Below, in pieces: positions 1-6,705 of a stretch of DNA of 64,000 nucleotides. Within the stretch, counting starts at the first letter, position 1; each line of letters starts with the position of its first letter. The position numbers and the translations under genes are program-made. The stretch is taken from positions 1-64,000 of the forward strand of contig MKSY01000017.1 in NCBI GenBank assembly GCA_001897475.1, written 5' to 3'. This DNA is from Alphaproteobacteria bacterium 43-37. Lineage in GTDB: Bacteria > Pseudomonadota > Alphaproteobacteria > 43-37. The notes below the pieces were generated by a model. The model saw nothing but the letters and a program-made list of their open reading frames with translations. It did no database searches and was not told the origin of the DNA.

Positions 1-47
1 AACTCTTCTCTCTTGCCAATACCCTCCCTCATCCATGCAACAAGGCC

Positions 48-238
48 CATCAAGTGCGAGAATGACAAGAAAGGGGTGCGGGAATGACAAAGAGGGTGTG
101 TGGGAATGCACAACTTTCTCAGAACTTAAGCAACACTTTCCTCATACCTGACAAAAAGGAGGTACCCGGGAAGACAAAAAGGAAGTGCCAGGGAGGACAA
201 AAAGGAAGTGTGCGGAGTGGCAAAAGTGGATGTCTGGG
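48..238 (+). repeat. Degenerate satellite island at left edge
   Basis: The first 308 bases hold no convincing gene. Bases 48-107 and 153-238 contain repeated variants of a 19-23-base unit with the core gggaatgacaaagagg or gggaagacaaaaagg. The stretch catcaagtgcg-gaatgac near 47-70 matches the last arm of the 64-bp palindromic element seen whole further along the window. This is probably the eroded end of one such island, continuing left of the window. A 61-codon frame at 84-269 is only the repeat read in one frame. Confidence 0.6.
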
Positions 239-308
239 AGCTTCGCGCTCAGCAAACATAGTTGAATGATCAAATGGAATATAAATCACGCAAATGACGA
301 AGTAGATT

Positions 309-1298
309 TTAAAACCAGCTTTTTACCCAGTTCCAACCATTGGTGTAGGCATTCTTGATATGGTTTGTTATTTTGCCCATGTATTCAGGTACTTGCTGAA
401 AAAATACTTCTTGCATTTTACCAAGATCAAGCTGAGCAATGCTCCTAAACATATCCCTTTTTAAGGCTTTTAATGCCTCAGCCTCTTGATAATTTGCCGA
501 ACCGTAAGGAGCGATAACAGCTCCTGTTTCAGCAAGAGTAACAAGGTATTTACCAAACGCATGTGGAGCATCTGGCCTTAACCCTAACATAGCATGGTTG
601 AGTTTAAGCATACGTGCAAAGGCAAAGACATGCGCTTTTGTGCAAATATACGGCATTATCGCTCCATTCAGACCTATAGCTAACGAATAACCAGCAACTT
701 TCCTAAGGGCAAATGCTGCTTTTGAAGCCAACCATGATGCATCCTCCCATGCTGCCTGCCTCACATTATAAATATTAGAGCCAAAGCCTTGTTGCCAATC
801 CCAATGCTGATAAACATAGTACGCACCAGCTGCCAGTGCTATTCCACCCATTACCGGCACAAAAGTTTTGGCACGAACAACATGCATCAATATTTTCGAA
901 ACATGCTGGAAAGCAAAACTGGAGCCTTCTTGAGCTATTTCAGCCATGCTAGTAAAGGAGCGTGCCCGCCTCATTCCTGCGGCGGCGCCTTGCGGTGATA
1001 AAGAGCCCACTCTTGCCCTCTTTTCAAGTAATTTATCCAGGAAAGCTAATGGTCCGAGCCCTGTCACGGCATATATCATACTGATAGATGCCACAGTATC
1101 ATTGACTATCATCATTTTTGAATCCAGCCAATCTTCAAATGTTTCAGGCTTATCATAATATTGCGTTATGGTTTTTCTCGTTAAGCCTTTTACCTCTTGC
1201 CCATCAATGCCTAACAGGTTTGAATCACTGGCCATAATAGGTGTAACACTTATTACAATGCTAAATAGGATTGTCATATTATTTCGAAGAAATTTCAT
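309..1298 (-). CDS. Exported orphan protein with internal membrane segment
   Basis: Unrecognised protein of about 329 residues. The chosen ATG at 1298 gives a classic signal peptide: MKFLRNN, then a hydrophobic run and a small-residue site around IMASDS. A longer frame from 1352 would add 18 residues ahead of the signal and lacks a ribosome-binding site. Beyond the signal there is one clear hydrophobic segment (FVPVMGGIALAAGAYYVY) and a weaker one (YSLAIGLNGAIMPYI). The last 60 residues are amphipathic and rich in Trp, Lys and Asn. No enzymatic motif is visible. It is divergent from the tRNA-Ile gene, with an A+T-rich spacer between them. It is probably a periplasmic or inner-membrane protein restricted to its lineage. 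Confidence 0.7.
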   Translation of the reverse strand: MKFLRNNMTILFSIVISVTPIMASDSNLLGIDGQEVKGLTRKTITQYYDKPETFEDWLDSKMMIVNDTVASISMIYAVTGLGPLAFLDKLLEKRARVGSLSPQGAAAGMRRARSFTSMAEIAQEGSSFAFQHVSKILMHVVRAKTFVPVMGGIALAAGAYYVYQHWDWQQGFGSNIYNVRQAAWEDASWLASKAAFALRKVAGYSLAIGLNGAIMPYICTKAHVFAFARMLKLNHAMLGLRPDAPHAFGKYLVTLAETGAVIAPYGSANYQEAEALKALKRDMFRSIAQLDLGKMQEVFFQQVPEYMGKITNHIKNAYTNGWNWVKSWF

Positions 1299-1410
1299 TT
1301 TGCGTTGGCTCACCACAATTTTGTTTGATGCAAACTTATAACAGTTGAGCATAATTAATTCAATAACTGATTAAATTATAAACTTAATCAGAGTACAGCA
1401 ATAATTATGC

Positions 1411-1439
1411 TTGCATCAACGTCCGAACACCGTTATACA
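1411..1439 (+). promoter_or_regulatory. Sigma-70-type promoter for tRNA-Ile
   Basis: A -35 box TTGCAT (1411-1416) and a -10 box TATACA (1434-1439) are separated by exactly 17 bases. The expected start is about 1446, roughly 12 bases ahead of the mature tRNA. Spacing and position support it strongly. Confidence 0.7.
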
Positions 1440-1457
1440 AGCATTGTTAAAGGTTTT

Positions 1458-1534
1458 GGGCTAGTAGCTCAGTTGGTTAGAGCGCGCGCTTGATAAGCGT
1501 GAGGTCGGAGGTTCAAGTCCTCCCTGGCCCACCA
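1458..1534 (+). tRNA. tRNA-Ile (anticodon GAT)
   Basis: A complete cloverleaf can be folded by eye. The acceptor GGGCTAG pairs with CTGGCCC. The D arm starts AGCTCAGTTGG, the anticodon GAT lies at 1492-1494, the T arm contains GGTTCAAGTCC, and a CCA end is encoded. In many alphaproteobacteria this tRNA lies in the rRNA spacer beside tRNA-Ala. Here it stands alone with its own promoter, and a small protein gene begins 28 bases after it. Confidence 0.97.
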
Positions 1535-1562
1535 AAATATAGCAAAGCCTTTGGGGTAAACG

Positions 1563-1913
1563 ATGAAATTATCCAGAAAAATTCTGCTCGCCTGCGCGCT
1601 ATCTATAACCTTTATTCATGCAGCCAGTGCTAACATGGAGCATGAAATTTCAACCCAATCTATTTCTTCAAGCCCTGCTTTAATGAATGCCTCTTCTCAA
1701 AGTTTGGTTAAATATGTTTCTCCAGCTAAAGAGAATTCGCAGCTAAATGACCAAATGGGGATTTCGCGTAAAATCGACAAGACCTTTGAATTGCCTGCAA
1801 AAACAAAAAAATTCAGCAAAGTTGCCTCTATGATTGCCTTAGGCCTCATGTGCTTAGGTGTATATGCGGTTATTCATTTTATCCGAAGGCGCTCAAACTC
1901 AGTGTCGGACTAA
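1563..1913 (+). CDS. Small exported protein with C-terminal membrane anchor
   Basis: Unrecognised 116-residue protein. Residues 1-24 form a signal peptide (MKLSRK, hydrophobic core, AASA before NMEH). The middle is Ser/Gln/Asn-rich with no Cys. Residues about 87-107 are a single hydrophobic helix followed by IRRRSNSVSD, so the protein probably sits in the inner membrane with a short basic cytoplasmic tail and a 60-residue periplasmic domain. The layout resembles tripartite C-terminal sorting signals, but no LPXTG or PEP motif precedes the helix. A G-rich stretch (ttggggtaaacg) before the ATG may be the ribosome-binding site. It lies 28 bases after tRNA-Ile with no obvious terminator between, so it may be read through from the tRNA promoter. 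Confidence 0.65.
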   Translation: MKLSRKILLACALSITFIHAASANMEHEISTQSISSSPALMNASSQSLVKYVSPAKENSQLNDQMGISRKIDKTFELPAKTKKFSKVASMIALGLMCLGVYAVIHFIRRRSNSVSD

Positions 1914-1960
1914 AGCCCCAAAATAAATAAAAATTTAATCGCTAGTAGTCTATGGACTTC

Positions 1961-2120
1961 AGACAACAAGAGGGTAAACCCTATGGCTTACCCTCTGTCA
2001 ACCCAATAACAACTTCAAGACGACGGCCCCCACCGTCATAGCTGTCCTGAAGGGAGCAGATGCTGCTCCTTTGTAGGAGAGAAGCTCTCTTTCGAAAGCA
2101 GGCTTTTTCAAACCCTCACT
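1961..2120. other. Hairpin-dense non-coding stretch, candidate structured RNA
   Basis: The 288 bases between the small membrane protein and nadV hold no gene but several stable hairpins in a row. They are gagggtaa/ttaccctc (1970-1995), GACGG/CCGTC with loop CCCCCA (2022-2037), aagggagcag/ctgctccttt with loop atg (2050-2072) and GAGAG/CTCTC (2075-2091). CTTCA near 2013 can also close on TGAAG near 2048. On the plus strand the block ends with aaagc-ag-gcttttt near 2095-2112, which looks like a weak intrinsic terminator. On the minus strand it would be the nadV 3' region. It matches no RNA family I recognise. Confidence 0.35.
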
Positions 2121-2201
2121 TCATATGGTGCGCGTCAATCGAAAATCAAGGGGCATAGGATTTTTTTATTATTTATTTCCGCGATTTTTCATAGCCCTAG
2201 G

Positions 2202-3593
2202 CTAGACATCATTATGCCCATGCAATCTTTGCCGAATATCGTATAAAGAGTGTGTTTTTAAGATTTCTCCATTACTGAACACAGGGACCAGTAAATCTTC
2301 ACGCCCACAAAGTTCCTCCTCATGAATCGTCTGATAAAATCCCGCATGCCTAACTAATGATAGCTTACCAGCTTTAGATTTTTTGGTTGGATCCGTGACA
2401 GGATCTTTAAAGATAGGCTGAGGCTTTTGGTTAATAATAATCAAAGAGCACTTATAAGCCATTTTTTGCGTATCACGATTTAACTGCTGCAAAAGCGCTC
2501 CTCCCATACCAAAGTTAACATTTGTTAGGCTATAGCCAGCATCAGATACATGATTAATAATTTTATCGATCACTGATTCATTAATTCCATCCCCTTGGAT
2601 AACACGCACATAGTTGAGAACCTTATACCCTTTTGAATTAAGCTGAGACCCGAAATATCTTTCTAATTCCCGCAAAACAGCCAAAACAACACTTGTTGGG
2701 TCACCTGAATCAGGCCTAATAACGATAGTCGCACCAGATTTTATAACCTGCTCTTTAAGGGCATCACCCCATATATTATCGATTGCATCCCAAATATTAT
2801 AGCTGTCAGAAACGACAGCAACAATGGCTCCAGGCTTTGCGAAATGATCTAACACATTTTTAAAAGCCAGGGCTTCATGTTCTCGCCCCCAAGATGTAAT
2901 GGTTGAATGCTCAGCCGCCGGAATAGAAAACCCTGCCATTTCATCGTTGTAGTAATGATTTGCAAAATTCACACCAAATACATTGTCACTACCACAGAAG
3001 CTTACTAAATGTGCCGCACCACCAATACCCGCTGATTCCTGGCTGCTTGTTCCTCTTGCGCCAAAATCGTGTAATTTAAATTCAATTTCATCTTCTGGAT
3101 TATCGGTTGTTTTATCAAGCAGCCCCATGATTTTTTTACGAATGAAATAGCTTTTAGTTGCGACAGTTATTGGGTACCAAACTCGAGCAATGAGAGTTTC
3201 GAGCCATGTAACAATCCAAAAGGCTTCCGAACTTGTTGATTCAACAGAAAACAAAATATTCCCATTTGGCACGTAGGTTCCCTCAGGCACAGATTTTATG
3301 TGAACGGGAATATATCCACCTAAATCTCTAGCAATATGAAGCCACCCCCTGTGATTAAAAGGCATCCCATGTTTTTTAAAGAAAGAAGCGGCCTCTTCAA
3401 CCATTTTCTCAGTAATCCGCCTTGAGAGGTATTCTTGAAGGTAATATTGAAGACCAAAAAAAACAACACCAGGGTATTGCCCCCCACGGCTTTCAAAATA
3501 TGCATACAACCCTTCCGTTCCAGGAGGATATTGCAACCAATGGCTGGACTTATAACTATCTGTATCTAAAATCAGGTTGTTACGAAATGACAT
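2202..3593 (-). CDS. nadV: Nicotinamide phosphoribosyltransferase (NAMPT/NadV)
   Basis: Converts nicotinamide and PRPP to nicotinamide mononucleotide, the salvage route to NAD that bypasses nicotinate. The 463 residues match the family length. Visible family motifs are DTDSYKSSH (10-18), HDFGARGTSSQES (175-187), AAEHSTITSWGREHE (226-240, with the conserved His229), RPDSGDPTS (293-301, phosphoribosyl/phosphate binding), a GDGI motif, and a GMGGALLQ loop near 350. The ATG at 3593 follows a weak aaagaa stretch. It stands alone, facing away from the downstream phosphatase terminator. In bacteria this gene is patchily distributed and often carried by phages, plasmids or host-associated species, which fits scavenging of nicotinamide from a host. 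No adjacent NMN adenylyltransferase or NrtR-like regulator is present. Confidence 0.95.
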   Translation of the reverse strand: MSFRNNLILDTDSYKSSHWLQYPPGTEGLYAYFESRGGQYPGVVFFGLQYYLQEYLSRRITEKMVEEAASFFKKHGMPFNHRGWLHIARDLGGYIPVHIKSVPEGTYVPNGNILFSVESTSSEAFWIVTWLETLIARVWYPITVATKSYFIRKKIMGLLDKTTDNPEDEIEFKLHDFGARGTSSQESAGIGGAAHLVSFCGSDNVFGVNFANHYYNDEMAGFSIPAAEHSTITSWGREHEALAFKNVLDHFAKPGAIVAVVSDSYNIWDAIDNIWGDALKEQVIKSGATIVIRPDSGDPTSVVLAVLRELERYFGSQLNSKGYKVLNYVRVIQGDGINESVIDKIINHVSDAGYSLTNVNFGMGGALLQQLNRDTQKMAYKCSLIIINQKPQPIFKDPVTDPTKKSKAGKLSLVRHAGFYQTIHEEELCGREDLLVPVFSNGEILKTHSLYDIRQRLHGHNDV

Positions 3594-3673
3594 GTTATTC
3601 TTTTTAAATACTCGCTAAACTATTTAAGCATCTTATAGCGACTTTTTTCAAGCCCATTTCGTTCAAACAAAAA

Positions 3674-3701
3674 GATGCCCGCTGAGCTCATAGCGGGCAT
3701 C
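3674..3701 (-). terminator. Intrinsic terminator after secreted phosphatase gene
   Basis: A perfect 10-bp stem GATGCCCGCT/AGCGGGCATC has an 8-base loop. On the minus strand it is followed by TTTTTG. It lies 20 bases beyond the stop codon of the phosphatase gene at 3721-5325. Confidence 0.9.
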
Positions 3702-3720
3702 TGGAAAATCAAGCACAAAA

Positions 3721-5325
3721 TTATTTGTCAGTATCAGCTTTACCCTTACCTTTTACCTTACCTTTACCTTTAACTTTACCTTTTACCTTACCTTTTACTT
3801 TTGTCAGATGACCAGCGCCTTTCTTTGCCGGCTCTTCAGCATCACCACTTGGCTTACTCTCTTCTGCCTTTGAAGCAGCAATCCGACCCATTAAGCCAGA
3901 ACTATACTTTTTATTGCGTGCAACATTGTCAGCAGCTACGACCTCTTTTCTCTTATGCTCCAGCGTGGCGATTCCCTCCTCTGTAGTAGGAGCATCATGC
4001 TCGCCTGGTTTTGAAGCCAACCCAGCATCTTCAAGGAACATGGAAACCTCATGCATTTTTTCATCGGAACTACATGGGTCAAATTTCTCATCATCTGCCC
4101 ATAGATCATCCCAAAGAAAGGCTCCTTTTCCTGTATTGGCATCAACCAACCAAACCTTTGTAATGCCTGCTTTTTTCATAACACCAGCAACTAGTATTAA
4201 GTTAGTTAACTGGGTAGGAGCAAGATCTGCACCTGGAAGTAGCCCTAAGGCAGTCTCAATTGCAGCATCCTTTTTGCCAAGCAATGCCTTAGCGGCACTC
4301 CTAACGTCTTCATTGGTGTAATATCCCCGTTCAGCTACATCCACCTTTGTAGCCTTTGTAATGGCATTTGCAACACTTCGATTGTGCACGGCACCGATGG
4401 CGATAACTTGTCCACCTGATGCTTTAATAGCTGCTTTGATCTCATCTGGAACAGTTGATACACCAATTGAGTAGGCCATATTAGCCAACATATTTCCAAA
4501 CTCTTTATTAATTGGATTTGGTGTTTTAATTGTTCCAGCCTTATCCTCACCTTCAAGCACAGCTGTTGCCATGGCTCTAAATGTTCCAGATGCCACATGA
4601 CCACCGTATACAACGTAGCTGTGCGGATCGGTTTTACCTGCTCTTTTATACCTATCAACTGGCTCTTTGTAGAGTGTTAACTGAAGGCTTCCACCGCCAA
4701 TATCCCAAACAACAGCTTTGTCATGCTTATACCCAGTAACTTTCCCGCCTTCTTTATGAGCAAACCATGTTTTATCCATATCTTTATGGCCAAAAGCCGC
4801 AACGTATCCAAGGATGCCTTCCATATCTTGATTTATTCTTTTAATGGCAACACCGGTTTCTTTTCTGACTTTATCAAGAAATTCACAACCATTTTTTGCC
4901 CTACGCATAGCTTCAGTTGCAACACCAGCTAACTTCTCTGGTTTATCGTCACCCTCACTAAGCGTAGTCTTAATAGAAGAGATTTTTTCAATACCAGTGG
5001 TTTGAATAGAATCCGGAAGCCTATCTGTTTTAGCTTCAGCCATCGCTACAGAATATTGAACTGTCTCGTTAATAGTTTTTCCTATATTACGTACCAGTTT
5101 TTCTCTGCAATGATCTACTTCCATTCTGTCAGCTTTGGTGCCGCCTGAACCAAGGTCTACAACAGCGAGGATTCGCTTACAGTGATCACCTTCATGAGCT
5201 TTTGACGCTGCTGTTGTGGCACTAGTATGCTCCGCAGCATCCTTGACTTGAGCAACAAGATAGCCTGGCATATGACAGATAAATCCTACGGCCAGAAATG
5301 TTGTCAATAAAAAGCGATTTTTCAT
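3721..5325 (-). CDS. Secreted Ppx/GppA- or apyrase-like phosphatase with Lys-Gly tail
   Basis: 534 residues. Residues 1-25 are a signal peptide (MKNRFLL, hydrophobic core, LVAQ), so the enzyme is exported. The body is an ASKHA phosphatase. DLGSGGTK at 57-64 is the first phosphate loop, ATEAMRRAKNG at 136-146 matches the Ppx ATSALR motif, and an NQDMEG segment (165-170) matches the EE(A/G) region. DIGGGSLQL at 208-216 is the second phosphate loop. These motifs fit exopolyphosphatase/pppGpp phosphatases but also the GDA1/CD39 ecto-nucleotidases, so the substrate (polyphosphate, pppGpp or extracellular NTP) is open. About 30 C-terminal residues are a KVKGKGK low-complexity tail encoded by a degenerate ttacctttacc DNA repeat. 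It has its own terminator. ATG at 5325 follows a gtggggaatta sequence. Confidence 0.75.
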   Translation of the reverse strand: MKNRFLLTTFLAVGFICHMPGYLVAQVKDAAEHTSATTAASKAHEGDHCKRILAVVDLGSGGTKADRMEVDHCREKLVRNIGKTINETVQYSVAMAEAKTDRLPDSIQTTGIEKISSIKTTLSEGDDKPEKLAGVATEAMRRAKNGCEFLDKVRKETGVAIKRINQDMEGILGYVAAFGHKDMDKTWFAHKEGGKVTGYKHDKAVVWDIGGGSLQLTLYKEPVDRYKRAGKTDPHSYVVYGGHVASGTFRAMATAVLEGEDKAGTIKTPNPINKEFGNMLANMAYSIGVSTVPDEIKAAIKASGGQVIAIGAVHNRSVANAITKATKVDVAERGYYTNEDVRSAAKALLGKKDAAIETALGLLPGADLAPTQLTNLILVAGVMKKAGITKVWLVDANTGKGAFLWDDLWADDEKFDPCSSDEKMHEVSMFLEDAGLASKPGEHDAPTTEEGIATLEHKRKEVVAADNVARNKKYSSGLMGRIAASKAEESKPSGDAEEPAKKGAGHLTKVKGKVKGKVKGKGKVKGKGKADTDK

Positions 5326-5414
5326 TAATTCCCCACTACAATTAATTTTTATTAATTTTTACTCATTAAACGTAAAAATTTGATTAATTAGTGACAAAAG
5401 AAATGACTGATTTA

Positions 5415-6377
5415 TTATTTTAAACTAAGATATTTTTGAATTTCTTTCGAAATTCTTTCTGTTTCCCTCAAAGGATTACAGCTCCAAGTCTCTAAAGGAA
5501 GAGCCAGATCGCGTGAAATACCATGGCTCTTAAGCATAGCATGGAAACGTTCAAATTTTTTAGACTTTCCAGGCAGATTAATCAAATGGATAGGCTTTCC
5601 CATTGAGGCCGCTTCAGAGGTCATAGCCACAGAATCTGCCGTAATCACGAACATATCAGCTAACCCTAGAAAGGCTAGATACGGATTGGAGCCAGTATTA
5701 TCCCACACATACATGCGCGGATGGTTTATTTTAAAAAGAAGATTTTGAATAGCTTTTGGTGTGCGCCTAGAGAGCGTTACCAAATAGACAATATCTATAT
5801 TCTGCTCAAGCTCATCTAATAGTCGCTTAATCATATCTGCCATATTATCTATTGGAAAATCAAAAGCCTTATTCGGGCCACCCAAAAGCAAGGTAACAAC
5901 CTTTTTCCCCGCCGCCATCTTCTTCAGGTTTCCAAATTGATCCAATACAGCCTGAACAGTCACAGCATTCACCAGATGAGGGTTACCAATCATAGTTAAA
6001 ACATTTTTCCCTTCATAATTATCATGCTCAGGCAAAATAATCACATCGGGAACTTTTTTAAAAATAGAAGGCTTTTGAAGCAAGATTAAGGGAATTGAAG
6101 GATATTGCCTTTTAAGCACAATAGCTGGAATCAACGCTCTGCGACCTGACGCAATGAATACAGAAGGTAAGTCATGATCATCAAAAGATTGGCACGTCAT
6201 CGGCGTTAAAACACCCATGCATCGCGGCCATATGACAGAAGGTAAGTACCGGAAAATAGGTTTTACATCCACAAGCTTGAGAACAGCTTCTAAACCAAGA
6301 GCCGCGGCTAAACCAAGGCATTGATTACGGGCGCCAATTTTTTGAGAATCAACGATGACCCAGGCTTTATTTGTCAT
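5415..6377 (-). CDS. ELM1/DUF1022-family glycosyltransferase-like protein
   Basis: About 320 residues of the family called mitochondrial fission ELM1 in plants and DUF1022 in bacteria, with a GT-B-like fold. Supporting motifs are KAWVIVDSQKIGARNQCLGLA at the N terminus, the middle block LLLGGPNKAF (Rossmann-like second half), and near the C terminus FVITADSVAMTSEAASMGKPIHL, the donor-binding-like region. The start is set at the ATG of MTNKAW (6377). A longer frame from 6437 would overlap ftsB by 70 bases. With this start the overlap is 11 bases (ATGACAAATAA), which suggests translational coupling. It is the last gene of the kdsA-eno-ftsB series. The biochemical substrate in bacteria is not established; a role in envelope polysaccharide synthesis is a guess from fold and position. 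Confidence 0.8.
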   Translation of the reverse strand: MTNKAWVIVDSQKIGARNQCLGLAAALGLEAVLKLVDVKPIFRYLPSVIWPRCMGVLTPMTCQSFDDHDLPSVFIASGRRALIPAIVLKRQYPSIPLILLQKPSIFKKVPDVIILPEHDNYEGKNVLTMIGNPHLVNAVTVQAVLDQFGNLKKMAAGKKVVTLLLGGPNKAFDFPIDNMADMIKRLLDELEQNIDIVYLVTLSRRTPKAIQNLLFKINHPRMYVWDNTGSNPYLAFLGLADMFVITADSVAMTSEAASMGKPIHLINLPGKSKKFERFHAMLKSHGISRDLALPLETWSCNPLRETERISKEIQKYLSLK

Positions 6378-6705
6378 TCTGCTGTGGCTTTTCAGAAATT
6401 TTATCCTGCAATACGACCACCTCTTCGCCATCCACATAGCCTAATTGCAAGCGGGCCTGCTCATCTAACATATCTTGGCTAAGATGATTTGGACGTAAAA
6501 GCTCGATGCGATTTATCAGAGTTTTATTTTGCTCTTCTATCTTCGCGAGAACTTCCTGTGCTTCATTAATTTGTTTAAATAACCGTAACATAGCAATAAG
6601 CCCTCGGTCACCTTGAATAATATTGTAAACAAAGTAAGCGATAACCGCAAAAACAATGGTCGATGAAAGAATCGGCTTCAGTTGCTTTTTAATGCCACGA
6701 TCCAC
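6367..6705 (-). CDS. ftsB: FtsB/DivIC-type cell division protein
   Basis: 112-residue bitopic membrane protein of the septum-formation initiator family, which joins FtsL and FtsQ in the divisome. A short basic N terminus is followed by a membrane helix at about 12-30, a coiled coil at about 42-70 (FKQINEAQEVLAKIEEQNKTL), and the conserved block LRPNHLSQDMLDEQARLQLGYVDGEEVV. The start is GTG at 6705, sharing one base with the TAG stop of eno (TAGTG). Position directly after eno is typical of proteobacteria and supports the call. Confidence 0.9.
   Translation of the reverse strand: MDRGIKKQLKPILSSTIVFAVIAYFVYNIIQGDRGLIAMLRLFKQINEAQEVLAKIEEQNKTLINRIELLRPNHLSQDMLDEQARLQLGYVDGEEVVVLQDKISEKPQQNDK

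Noticed and set aside
84-269. 61-codon open frame on the plus strand
   Set aside because: It consists of satellite units of the repeat island (KRKCQGGQKG-type reading) and has no ribosome-binding site or domain.
2022-2060. Short minus-strand frame and partial match to a common cloning primer site
   Set aside because: The caggacagctatgac similarity is partial and surrounded by native-looking sequence; no sign of vector contamination, and the reading frame is only 13 codons.
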